DNA of 64,000 bases from Prunus persica (lineage: Eukaryota; Streptophyta; Magnoliopsida; Rosales; Rosaceae). Every line of letters begins with the position of its first letter. Within the stretch, counting starts at the first letter, position 1. Both the position numbers and the translations under genes were made by a program. Under the pieces are notes generated by a model that was given only the letters and a program-made list of their open reading frames with translations, ran no database searches and was not told the origin of the DNA. Positions 12,165 to 23,400 of this stretch are shown in pieces. The stretch lies in contig NC_034015.1 in assembly GCF_000346465.2 (NCBI RefSeq), positions 10,805,867 through 10,869,866 of the forward strand, in the 5' to 3' direction.

Positions 12165-12560
12165 CATCCATGAGTTTAAGGAACTGCAGGTTCCCTTTTG
12201 TATATAGTGACGGTTTACCCAAAATGGTTAATATTTATGCATACGTCACTATTCATGTGAATAGTACTATTCATCAAGTCATGAATACGTATCTATTCAT
12301 GTGTACAGTACATCTGCCAGTACAGTTATCATCCATGTGTACGGCACTATGAACCAATACGGTACTGTTACATCATTAAGGAACTCTAGGTCCTTATTTA
12401 CATGTCAGGGATCAAGGACCCTTAAGTCCAATCACATGTTTACAAATACAGTACCGGAGAGACTGCCAGCTCTCATATTAATATCATCATCAAGGATCTT
12501 CAAGTCCTGATGTAATTGTATGATGAGGATCAAGGAACTTCTGGTCCTGATCTGCATACT
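12165..12560. repeat. Array of short GGAnC hairpins inside the LTR element
   Basis: Repeated small inverted repeats of the form AGGA..TCCT or GGAAC..GTTCC: AAGGAACTGCAGGTTCC near 12178, AAGGAACTCTAGGTCC near 12379, AAGGACCCTTAAGTCC near 12412, AGGATCTTCAAGTCCT near 12493 and AGGAACTTCTGGTCCT near 12532. Stems are 4-6 bp with variable loops. Nothing here is coding. Confidence 0.55.
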
Positions 12561-12619
12561 GTAAAAACTCATCATACAGCACAATTAATCCATAAAATAA
12601 ATTGCTGGTAAATAAATTA

Positions 12620-13235
12620 CTGGTATGGACGATAAACCCGCACCATACTTTAAATAAATGTAAATGTGCGGTAAAATAAATTCATAAATTAAATTGCTTG
12701 CTGTATGGACGTTAATCCCGCACCATACCTTAAATAAAATTAAATGTGCGGTAAATTAAATTCGTAAAGTAAACGTGCTTGTATGGGCACTAATTCTGCT
12801 CCATACATTTAAATAAAAGTAAAGGCGTGGACGATAAACCCGCACCACCCTTTTTAAATAGATACTGTTGTATGGGTAATAAATCTACACCATACAGTAA
12901 ATAATGTACAGTAAATTAATAATTTGCGAACGTGCTTGTATGGGCACTAATTCTGCTCCATACATAAAAGCAAAGGCGTGGACGATAAACCCGCACCACC
13001 CTTTAAATATTGCCGTATGGGTAATAAACCTACACTATACCATAAATAAAATAAATGTGGGGATAAAAACCTCCACCTAATATATATGAAGTGCATAATA
13101 TATTATATAGTGTGGGCAATATAACTGCGCCACTATTCAAGATATAATAGATGGGTTTTAAGATCACACCATCATTTTATTACAATAATTTGTGTTACAA
13201 CGCGATGGGTAAAAATTACACCACCATAAAATAAC
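12620..13235. repeat. Hairpin array with covarying stems (leader region of the LTR element)
   Basis: About twelve units, each an inverted repeat around a loop like ACGATAAACCCGCA. GTATGG/CCATAC stems lie near 12623, 12713, 12781, 12869 and 12941. Other units keep pairing with different letters: GTGG/CCAC near 12828 and 12977, GTGGGG/CCTCCAC near 13056, TAGTG/CACTA near 13108, GATGG/CCATC near 13150. In the element's orientation the array begins about 230 nt after the 5' LTR, where RNA dimerisation and packaging signals usually sit. The function is inference. Confidence 0.65.
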
Positions 13236-13450
13236 AGGACAGATTAAACAACATAGAAATTACAAATTACGTTACAAAAAAGTAAATTAAACAAGCATGG
13301 ATTAAACAACATAGAAATTGTGAGAACACAAAAAAGAAAGTTTGCATGTCGTTGTAGTAGTAAAGTGAGAGTAGACATATGACAGAGAGGAGACAGAGAA
13401 GTAACCACATAGTGTTGAGTTGAAAGATTTCAGAAATAAAAGGAGAGACT

Positions 13451-13465
13451 ATCGTGCTGATAACG
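13451..13465 (-). other. Putative primer binding site
   Basis: On the minus strand CGTTATCAGCACGAT directly follows the 5' LTR. It shares TATCAG with the plant initiator-Met primer site (TGGTATCAGAGC) but is not a full match, so the primer tRNA is uncertain. Confidence 0.5.
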
Positions 13466-13981
13466 TGTTATAAAAATAACCTGGAATATGTACGAATATT
13501 GAGCTATACGTAAAGTAGATGAGACACAGCATTTAACGAGGTTCGGCTATGCCTACGTCCTCGGAGGGCAGCAGCAGTAACTTTTCACTATATAAAATAA
13601 TATGGCTACAACTTTTAGTGTTTACAATATGTGTGCTCACTGAATTTTCTCTCTAGGAGAATTTCTCTCTGCTCTCTCTTTCCTCTTTCTTCCTTCTCTT
13701 CCTCTTGTCTCTTTCCTCTTCTCTCTTTCCTCTCTTCTCTTTCCTCTCTTTGTTTCTTTCCGTTTCCCTTTCTTTTCTTTTCTCTTTTCCCTTCTTTCTT
13801 TCCTCTTTTCTCTTCTCTTCTATCTCTATCTTCTTTCTCTGATGTGGTCTTATTTATAGGCTGAGAAAGGATACCTGTGAGTGTACCCGTGAGTGTGCAG
13901 GTGATAAGCTTCCAAAATATTTTGCTTAATTTCTTTGTGGGCCCCATACATGTGGGCTCCACATGTTTATTCTTTACAACA
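13466..13981 (-). repeat. 5' LTR of the retrotransposon
   Basis: 516-bp copy of the LTR. It is longer than the other only because of an expanded CT tract near 13700-13750. As the 5' LTR of a minus-strand element it would drive the genomic transcript. Confidence 0.9.
13849..13858 (-). promoter_or_regulatory. TATA box of the 5' LTR
   Basis: TATAAATAAG on the minus strand, identical to the site in the other LTR. It supports minus-strand transcription of the whole element. Confidence 0.65.
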
Positions 13982-13986
13982 TAATT

Positions 13987-14807
13987 GATTATATTATAAA
14001 CATACAAAACAAATAATAATAATAATAAAATGAATTTATGCAACGTATATGTCAAATATCTTTTCATACAACATTGCACGGCTTGTCATGTCTATTTGTA
14101 TGGAACAATATTGTCACATCTTATATCTAATGCACAACAATCTTCCACATGCATTTGGATCTATTTATATGTCCCGAATGGAGAAATTGGCTTTTCAGAA
14201 ACACAAAATTGCAATTTGAGAAGCTCTATAGTGATTATCAGATTCCCTTTCCCTTTTTAGTTGATAATGATAGTTCTTGTATTCTCCCTAATTCTAATGC
14301 GAGTCCAACCAAAACTAAATACATAAAATGTTAAAATGCTCCCTAAGTACCACTGTTACTGTGGCAATCGACCCAAATGTCAACATTCTCACTTTTGATA
14401 TTGTTTATCATTATGCTTTGTGTCGACCAGGAAACAAAAGAAAATGTGGAACTAGAAAAGTTAGACGATATTAACTATACTAACCAATGGAGTTTTGACA
14501 CTTATCAAATTTCAATGGAGTTTTCACACTTGTCAAATTCTAGCAATATTGACAAAGTTTCAACAAAAAAGGAAAAAAAACAAAACAATTTGATATGTGT
14601 CAAAAACACGTTGGTTGTAAGGAGGGGCTCCTCCTCAATTTTAAGAAGCCAAGCTTTTTCCATATTGATATAACATGACTATTTGTTACACTATAGTTTT
14701 ATGGAACATACTTCTATTCTTACAATGTAAGTAGGAGCTCCTAGATTCCTGTCAATAATAATGTGACATATGCATAAGTTTTTCTCTTTATATTTTTGAT
14801 GAATTAT
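13987..14807. other. Intergenic, no gene recognised
   Basis: AT-rich spacer between the LTR element and a MITE. Its ORFs (up to about 98 codons) show no recognisable motif. Confidence 0.4.
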
Positions 14808-14983
14808 TTTTACATCAGTCCCGATCTCTTGGACCACAGGAGTCCAAGAGATTGTGGTCACCCACTGTTGGATATTAATCCAATGGTTCAAAAAAGTTTT
14901 TTAAAAGGAGTGCAAGAGTGAGTGAACCGTTGGAAAAAATCTCTTGAACCCCTGTAGTCTAAGAGATCAGGATACATTTTTAC
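14808..14983. mobile_element. MITE, about 175 bp
   Basis: The left end (TTTTACATCAGTCC, GATCTCTTGGACCACAGG, CAAGAGATT) is matched in reverse complement by the right end (AATCTCTTGAACC, CTGTAGTCTAAGAGATC, ACATTTTTACA). Imperfect arms of about 65 bp surround a short centre. No coding capacity. Confidence 0.6.
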
Positions 14984-15488
14984 ATATGTGACATAGCATG
15001 TAATAACAACCACAAATCAAATTCATAATTTTTTTTAAAATATTTTCATTTGATACAAATAGTTTAGTTGGATCTTTCCCCTTTATTTTTCACAAAGAAT
15101 AAAAATAAAAATAGAATAACATCACTGAGACTAAAACCTGGGCCTTGTACTAAGGGATATGCACTAGAAACCATCTCCACCAAATACATTTTTGTGTTGA
15201 TGTATTGCATGCCTGAGTATATATAAAGTTTTTATAATATTAATATAATACAAATTAAAAAAATATTCAAAACCCTAAAAAATCGGGGCCCTGTGTAGTG
15301 GTAGTACCACTTGCACCATATCAAAGCCGCCCCTAGCTAGTTTGTATTTCTCTTTCTGGCCAAAAACCAACAATAATATGTGATTCACAAATGCTTTGTT
15401 AGTTTCTATGTTTGCCACGCAGTCCCTTGTTATTCACAAATGCTTCTTCCTGATAAGGCCCACAGGCTACAGCAGATCTTGCTATTAA
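14984..15488. other. Intergenic, no gene recognised
   Basis: AT-rich, nothing recognised. Confidence 0.4.
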
Positions 15489-15489
15489 T

Positions 15490-15648
15490 AATGAGAAAAA
15501 CTTAGTTGCAATCGAATAGCACTGTTTTGTTATTTTTAATAAATAATATTATATTATAGAAAAGTATTATCACACGTGTCATAGCGTTATTGATCGAAAA
15601 TAACAAAATAGTGATATTCTCGTTTTGTGTGGCTTTCTCATTAACAAT
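15490..15648. mobile_element. MITE family C, copy 1
   Basis: Starts ATGAGAAAAACTTAGTTGC and ends GGCTTTCTCAT, with TA on both sides. Internal arms around TTTTGTTATTTT and AAAATAACAAAATAG pair with each other, and a CACGTGTCATA block lies near the middle. The same element recurs at 56227-56378, and a partial copy at 54305-54395. Confidence 0.65.
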
Positions 15649-16154
15649 GTTCGATGCAAGGGACTGATTAATTAATTAAGATGTGCTTGAATGTGACCCT
15701 TCATTCTTTTATTAACGAATCTCAAAAGTAATTGTTTTGATATATTCAATAAATTAAAAATTATAAAATTTGGCATACATCTCTAACAAGATGAAACCAA
15801 AGTTATAATTGTGACCTAAATAGAATAGAGTTATAAGTTTGGAATTCCATCCCATGCTCAGAACCGTTTAATTTTTAGGTTTTTTTTTTTTTTTTTTAAG
15901 GAATATCAATGTTAAAAATGGGGCAAAGCGAAATAGTTTACTAATTTGATTATCAGCATTTTCTTTTCAATTGACCCTTAAAGGAAAACCCAAAATATAG
16001 ATATTTCCAATTGTTGAATTACTTTGTAGAGTATAGGCCTATAAAAGATGTGTGCATTTTTACTTTTATTTTTCAAATAAGGGCAGACTTACTAGAGGAC
16101 TGACTCAACATATACAAATGTACAAAATGTAAACTTATATTACACGTAACTATT

Positions 16155-16690
16155 ATGGGCTTGTTTGAAAGTGATTCTAAATAGGCCAAACAACACTTTT
16201 ATGGAAAATCACTTCTCAATATAATCATTGGAAGTGGTTTCAAGTGACTTCAAGTGATTTTATAGAGAAGTACATGAGAGGTGCTTTTACTCAGAATAAT
16301 TTAAAATCACTTAGGGCCTGTTTGGAAATGTTTCTGGAATGGCCAAAAGCGCTTTCTGATAACTAAAAGCGCTTCTGACATCTTTTGGTAGAAAAATTTA
16401 GAAGCGCTTCTGGGTCATAGAAGCGCCTTATGGAGAAGCGCCTGCTATGTGCTTCTTCAAGAAGCACTCCCAAGTGCTTTTTCACGAAGCACTTTAATTT
16501 TTTTATGAAAATTCTAAATTTTTATAATAAAAGCGCTTTTGTTAGAAGCGCACTTATGAGCAAAAGTATTTCCTAGAGAAGCAGTCCCAAACGAGCCCTT
16601 AAAGTGATTATATGGAGAAACACATGGGAGGTGCTTCTTCCCAAAAATGATTATGGCATATTTAGAATCACTCCCAAACGAAGTAAATAA
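16155..16690. mobile_element. Outer MITE (interrupted by a younger MITE)
   Basis: Left end GGGCTTGTTTGAAAGTGATT and right end AATCACTCCCAAACGA are inverted repeats. Subterminal GTGATT/AATCAC motifs recur in both halves. The element is split at 16311-16601 by a second MITE. Confidence 0.6.
16314..16598. mobile_element. Harbinger-like MITE nested in another MITE
   Basis: Terminal inverted repeats GGGCCTGTTTGG and CCAAACGAGCCC, flanked by TTA on each side (16311-16313 and 16599-16601). The TTA duplication is the PIF/Harbinger signature. The interior is dense in AAGCGCTT and AGAAGCGC motifs on both strands, so the single strand would fold extensively. About 285 bp, non-coding. Confidence 0.8.
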
Positions 16691-16699
16691 GATTCACCC

Positions 16700-17337
16700 T
16701 TTTCTATAAGGTATAGATTCATAACAACCACTAGTTTGTACTACACCACAACACTAATAAAGCTTTTGTCGTCTTAATAGTTGCAACATTTAAAAAGAAA
16801 AAGAAAAATTGTTTCTCGCACACTATGCATGGTCTTCACAAGAGTATGTATATTTTTTACCCATAATGATAAATTGCTCAGGTGACTCAATATCCATGGT
16901 CGCTTCCACACCCCAGAGACAATTGGGAAAGAACAACTCATTAAGAAACAAAATGAAAAGGGGGACAATTGGCATTTGGAATTAGATAGATTGTTGACAT
17001 TGATTTGCAGATGGCGTGGAAAAGTTGACCAAATTTGACAAAAACGTTTGCATTTGGAATTTTGGGGTTTGGACCACAGAAGATTTTGAAAGCAACCCAC
17101 ATATGAAAGATGGAAAAATGATGCTAAAACGCACGAGAATGTCCACCTCACTGGGCATTCGTCTGTGTGAAGTCCACGTGAAGATGGCCCTTAGAAGGCC
17201 TATTTAGAGCAGCATTTATTTGACAATTTAGAATGTCTTTTCTGACTTAGATTAGAGGAAGATTGCTTGCATCATTCACACTTGGTAGGAACACAAGAAG
17301 TTTTCTTTGTGCTAGTTCTAAAAACATGTCTGCCAAC
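16700..17337. other. Unrecognised region
   Basis: A 125-codon minus-strand frame (16774-17151) and a 63-codon plus-strand frame (17016-17207) overlap but show no known motif or splice pattern, so I do not call a gene. Confidence 0.35.
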
Positions 17338-17398
17338 GGGTCCATAGCTCAGTGATAAGCGCATTTACTTGCATATCAATGGTTTCATGTTCGAACCC
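17338..17398 (+). pseudogene. tRNA-Cys-like sequence, incomplete
   Basis: GGGTCCATAGCTCAGTG matches the start of plant tRNA-Cys (acceptor 5' strand, D arm and A box). ACTTGCATATC keeps a GCA in the anticodon position, and TGTTCGAACCC is a T-loop/B box. The 3' acceptor strand that should pair with GGGTCCA is absent. It is a truncated tRNA pseudogene or the head of a SINE. Confidence 0.55.
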
Positions 17399-17399
17399 T

Positions 17400-19600
17400 A
17401 ATGACACCTCCCCTCCCCTCCCCTTCCCTTCCAAACTTTGACAAAATAAATAAAAGTTGTAAATCAGGTCTACAACATTTCCTATAGAAACCGTATAAGA
17501 TACTGGGTCTAAACCCTACTGTAGGCTGTGAATCGCAAGCACAAATTCAAAGATATAACTTGTCTCGTCAATGATTCAAAAAACAGCCTGACAACATAAG
17601 GGTTTAGGGCCTAATTCAAGTGGGGGCCGCCCCCCTGGTGGTTGGGGGCCCACCTGAGAGGCCATTTTCCAAACCAAATTCTTGAATGAAATAACTCATA
17701 ACCCCAATCCAAAAGGCATGTAAGTCTAAGAGCACTTGTAAAAATGTCTCCATCATAAGCATACCACAGAATAAGGTGAATCATAAACTGCTTTGCTGCA
17801 GTAAATTCAAATTTTACTAATGGAAATAACATAAATGCAACACTGAAAGTGATTTTCAAAGAGCAAATAAACAAGGCCTACACAATGAAAGGTGCAAAGC
17901 ACGAGCTGCACAAAATCTAAAGGCCATACTGAAGGTGATAGCAAGCAACAACCAAGACATGACCATTAAATATTTGGATAACATAACCCTATATGGTGTG
18001 GATATTATGAGGTTGTTGATGGATGGAACATTATAGTCCAGAACCAGCTCACATAAATCATAAATGCTAAATAAATTGTGAAAATTCTATGATCCTTAAT
18101 TTTCAATATGCTAGTTGGCTAAAGCAGATGTGTTCCTCACTATGCATTCGAGTTCGAATCCCCCTCCCCGTTGTTTAGATTAGTTTAAACTAGAATAACA
18201 CTTATATTTTTTAAAAAAATTGCTCAACTACAAATGCAACATCAATCTAACATGCACCAATGCACTCTGCATTGGTTTAGAAAGAGAGGAAAAAGAGAAA
18301 AGGGCTAAGAATTGTTTCTCAGGAATTTCTAAAACAATTCAAATTACTTTTCATCCCTTTACCTTGGAAATTTTGAGATCACGAAAAACAATGAACCAAA
18401 CAAATCTTCAAGTGCAGCTTGTGAATCTAAAAGTGAGTTCATTTTATGTCGGAGGTCAGCGTTGAAGCCTATACCGCAACACATGGAAGCATGTAAGCAA
18501 AGGCTTGTGGAAATATTTTTCCCCAACAGCTAGAAGACAGCACATGACTTTGGCTCCACATACTTTTCTTTCAGTTACCCCAACAGTCCTTTTGCGTAAA
18601 TTAGCAAGAACACAGGGCTGGTACATCGGACGGTCAGATGTTGTCCAGCCGACGGGCCCACTTGATGGTGACCACTGACCATCCTGATTAAGACCCACTT
18701 TTCTGTAGCTCAAAATACGCTTTAATGATGCTGGGCCCAGTTCAAAAACAGGAAGACAACTATGGTCAAGTCTAGGGCCCGAAAAGGACCCAACATGCTA
18801 AAAGTCACGGACCAATGGGGTGTAGGGTACTCTATAATCCGTGGTTAAAAATTTCCCATCAGGGTGGAGCCCACTGAGAATAAGGAGCCCGCTGGACTTG
18901 ATAATGTTTTTAGGTGGGCCTAATCAATACATTATTAGTATCTTTTGATTGTACAAAGAAAGGCAGGCTGTTGTCAAGCTGCCTACCGTATGTCTGGTCT
19001 GTCAAGCTGTTGAGTAGAGGACATGGGGCCCATTTTGATGCGTTTGTCATTTCAGAGCTCGGTTTGGTATGGAGCCTTCCAACTTTGCCAATTTCAGCTG
19101 GGCTGGACGCTCTAGCAATCTCTGAAAGCCCTAACAATACACATCAAAGTTTGGGTCTAACAACTAAAGCCCAAATCATTAATCATGGTAGCCCTCTAAA
19201 ATATCACATAGGCTATTTCAACCTAGAACCTAGAATTACAAGCACAGAGTTTTCTCTGCATTACATGAGAAAATCTTAGGTGCAACCGGTGATAGAGAAG
19301 TTTTTCTCGCATTACAGGGCCTAGAGTTGTGGGGTGGTTAAAAGAGGAAGAAAGGTGCATTTACAATAGATATAAGTTCAACATTTAGCTGAACACAAAA
19401 CTTAAAATTTCAAACATTCACTAATATGGCAGCAAGGATAGCAATGGTGCATGATTTGACACTAGGGTGTCCTATGAACTAGGAGTGTTGGAAGCCAGGT
19501 TCTGCGGTCATTTTCTTCACACACAGAAATGTGTTGTGTACCATTTTTTAGATGCAAAGATTGACCATAAAAGATTCTACATCTGTGACTACACCTTAGC
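17400..19600. other. Intergenic, no gene recognised
   Basis: Holds a SINE-like repeat at 18108-18210 and a GC-rich palindromic patch near 17619-17652. Frames such as 18914-19279 (121 codons) and 18456-18713 have no recognisable domain or signal peptide. The 3' untranslated region of the cornichon gene probably reaches into its right end. Confidence 0.4.
18108..18210 (+). repeat. SINE-like repeat, family B
   Basis: TAGTTGGCTAAAGCAG, then GAGTTCGAATCCCCC (B box), then GATTAGTTTAAACTAGAATAA and an A/T tail. Block order matches 345-480 and 38670-38790. Confidence 0.5.
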
Positions 19601-20019
19601 ATGAAGCATTTTGTATAGAACACTCACTCTATTAGGGTAGATAATGAATGGATGAACATGGATATACTTTTAAAGCCATTATACATTAAATGACATATCT
19701 GAACCTGGGTCATGATTAAAGTACTCAAGACAATTGAATTAACAACTATACCATTAATCCCGAAAATAAGGTACAATCTACTTTGATCGAAGAAAAAAAA
19801 AGGGTACAATCTACAAGGATTTCTCATATCTATCAGTCACGAGGAATACTTCAGATATCAAAACAACAAAGGGGTATGGCTGTTCACTGAATCATTTTAC
19901 CATTTGAGCTCTAGATTGACTATTCCCCTGAGCTAGAATTCATCTTTTAGTACAGATAACAAACATGGAAAACGAACTTACAATGAATGGCTTTTATATA
20001 ACTGTCAGGCAGTGAGCAA

Positions 20020-20380
20020 TCAAAATATATTCACAGCATGTTCCTCACTAGTCAAAGAGTTGAAAGCAGCTATTGTAATCCTGCAAATTAGGATTTTTTT
20101 ATCAGCATTCGATAACGATAAGTCACTGAGGGAGGCAAAAGAAGCAACTACCGACCACAAATGTTGCCTCCAGATAAACTGATGAAGAAAGAAAATAGAA
20201 GGCTTAACAAAATCAATTTCAAGATGTTGAGTATCTTTTGGTGCTTATGGCACAAACAAAACAGTAGAGCTTTTTGAAGGGGTAGAACATTCCTAAAGGA
20301 GCACCAATTTTTAGATGGGGTAGAACATTCCTAAAGGAGCACCAATTTTTAGATGGCGCTTTTGAGTGGACAAAGAAAAC

Positions 20381-20454
<74 letters not shown>

Positions 20455-23400
20455 GAGCATAGCTGTGTGTGATGTCCTCATTGACATTATTTAAGAAAAC
20501 CCTTCTTATCTTTGAAAATAAATTCCTCCCATGAACAATGAAATGTAAATAATTTCACCAACTGAAGAAAGTTAGATGCAAAATGAAAGCAAGTGTGCAT
20601 CGAGTTTTCAGTGAACTTTGCATACTGCTTATACAAAATTATCCACAATTTCATCAATAAGCAAGTATTCTCCTTTATTTGATGTAAATCAGATTATTAA
20701 AATATTTGATTCAGGCTCTTGAAAGACAGCCTATTGTAAAGAGGTGTTTATTACAATTTGATCGATAACAAGGAATCCTGTGTGTTGAATAAGACATATT
20801 CACTAATGGGTGGATATCACATTTCAGAAGCTTAATGTCCTTTCTTTTTTGTCCAGGGAGATGATCAAGTTCTTGGTAGAAGTCAATACATTCAAGTAAA
20901 AGACAATGAAACTAGATACCATGGTTGCGGGGTCATCAAGAAATCTTAAACACATCACCACTATATAAAGAGCAACTTGTAAAAGTAATCCATATCATGA
21001 TAAAAGAAATAGAGAAAACTCAGTTGAGAAATTTTTGCAAGCTAATATGAACAAAGGAATAAGTTAATCCTTCATGTTATCAGGTGCTAAACTATCTCAA
21101 ATAAGTGAAAGATATGGGATTTAGGAATATTATTCAAACTAGATTACAAAGCGTTGGTTCTAGAATTCTAGAAAAGAGGCACGAAGGTCAAATTCTTCAG
21201 ATCCGGACCTCGGAAATAATATTCCAGAGATGGCCAGTCTATACCCAAACAGCAAGAAACACTTAATTAGAAATAATGAAATAATAGATAAAGCAAATAG
21301 CAAAATTCATTCCACTACAGAAGATAACAAAGACCTGTCTATTTATACAGTAAAGAACAAACCTGACAATGATGATAGCGAGGAGAGAAAAGTAAAAACC
21401 AAGTTTGACAAGCCGGCACTTCTTCTCAGTATTAAGAACCCTGAAGACTTCAGTGACATCAATAAGATGCTGCTGTTTTACAAACCTGAATTATAGGAAC
21501 AGGATGGTTATGCAGTCAGGAATGCAATTTCAACCCAGCCCCAACACAAACGTACCAACACTCCAAGACATGCATATGGGCACACATGTAATATGATGAA
21601 CTATAAGCCAAAACGAAAGCGAATTTGTAGTGGGTCAATCAATTATTTCCATTCTTTCGTGTTTGACCACTCATTTTAACTACAACAGCAGATCAAAAGT
21701 TATAATCATCACAAGACCAAAAACCAAAAACCGTCCCAAGTTGTCACTGCTAATAGCATGTAGCAGAAGAGATGTTTCCCGAATATATTTTAGTGTGTAT
21801 ATGCGAATACACATACAAAAATTCCTACTATTAGGACAGGAAATCAGTGGAGAGGAACAATGATAATGGCTTTGGCTTTTTTGTTATCATTTTGTGAAAT
21901 TAAATACATCAATCCAATCAAAATTTCCAGATATGAGATCAATGAATTTTAAAGGAAAGAGCAAAGGCTATAGAGTTTCATTCATTCTTCTAAATGGTCA
22001 TCCACAGATCACATCATGCCGATGTGAAGAGGGCAGATAATGAAAATAAATAGGCAAGTTAAAAGTAACGAAGTCCTTCTGGTCACCATCCCTGTGCTCT
22101 TTCCAAAAGAACTTTAAAATATAACAGTGACTTTATTGATGAAAAATAGTGTCAAATAAAGTATGTCAAATCAGCTGATTATTGAATTCAAAAGAAAAAG
22201 CAATGCAGTTCAACCACATTCTTAAAGGCATAATATTGCAATGGTTGGTTACTATTTAGGACAGAAGTTGTTACCTTTAAATTCAATCATAGAAGTAATC
22301 TATGTTTTAGTCTATAGTTGCACGCTACTTCTAGTTTTAAACACCTTAGCTTCTCATAAGCAAGATAGGCTTAGTGAATGGATCCTCATAAGCCTAGTAA
22401 GGCTATTTGTCACAATTTCAAAATGGAAGAATTCCAATCATGTTCAAAAAGTTAACTAGATCTTGATTATCGTTCCCATGTGCATTCATATGAGTTAACC
22501 AAATTGTATCAGAAGCATTATATTGAGAAATAGCATTGCATAATTTTAACAATCTATTGCAATCATTTGCATATTTAAATGACAAGTAACACTTACAACA
22601 TCACAATATAGCAAGTAATGGGGACTGTAATCAGGAACATGAACCAATGCTGTGTCACGAGGAAAAGCGCACAGAAGACTATATGCACTACAAACTCAGG
22701 GACAACCAATTGATTGATGCGAGATGATAATTCGTAAGGGTTGATATAGTCAGCCTCCAAATCCGTTAGCATCACGTACTACAAAATACATATGAGAAGA
22801 AAAATTAAAGTTAGTGGTGTTTCACGTCAACATAAATATGAATTACATTAATGCTGCCAATTACAAGCAACTATGCTACGGAAAATTCAGGCTATGAGAA
22901 CGAAACTAGCAACATAAGAACAACATATCCTTAAGAGCTCATTGTAGAAAAAGAGAACTAGTTCAACACAATCATCAACATTTTTTTACAATAGGCAGCA
23001 TAAATTAAATTCAAACAACCCCAGCGCTCCAACCCACAAATACAAAAAAGAATTTCTTCTATCTGTATCACAAATTTTCCACTGATTTTGTCTGTATTTA
23101 TTCATATTAATAACTAGTAATGTGAGGCAGTCTCCTTATGCAATATGGTCAAGTTGTCTAAACTCTAGCTCTAAAACTAAAAAGAAAAACAGAGCCATTG
23201 ATTAGCAAAAGTATGCAATCCAAATGCATAGCAACTATGAACCGCTGTTTGGAAGCAGAGAAACCAGTAGGAAACTAAGACAGAAAGTTTCAAAACCCTC
23301 AAAAATGTCCATTTGCCCATGAAAATTCAGCGCAAGTACCTTACAGATCTCAGTAAAGCTCTTCGTTCCAGCGTTAACAAAACAAAGCCAAAAGGCCCAA

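Larger units (their letters stand above)
7818..13981 (-). mobile_element. Complete non-autonomous LTR retrotransposon (copia-like ends, LARD-like)
   Basis: A 6,164-bp element with two LTRs (7818-8305 and 13466-13981), each TG...CA, flanked by TAATT on both sides (7813-7817 and 13982-13986). It lies on the minus strand. AAGGGGGAG, a polypurine tract, abuts the LTR at 8306-8314. A primer-site-like GTTATCAGC block abuts the other LTR. The LTR TATA box reads TATAAATAAG only on the minus strand. By eye the LTRs differ by about six substitutions and one 28-bp CT-tract length change, so insertion is recent. No gag, protease, integrase or RT frame is present, so it would need helper proteins. The only long reading frame (11024-11567) runs on the opposite strand. 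About 9-13 kb is rich in small hairpins. Confidence 0.92.

Noticed and set aside
13615..14079. 154-codon minus-strand frame over the 5' LTR
   Set aside because: Same CT/GA tract artefact continued into flanking DNA.
16774..17151. 125-codon minus-strand frame
   Set aside because: Cys/Phe/Ser-rich composition typical of random AT-rich frames; no family resemblance.
18914..19279. 121-codon plus-strand frame
   Set aside because: No signal peptide, domain, repeat or splice context; overlapped by an open antisense frame.
21230..21496. 88-codon plus-strand frame
   Set aside because: Lies opposite cornichon exon 3 and its intron; the minus-strand reading gives the conserved cornichon block instead.
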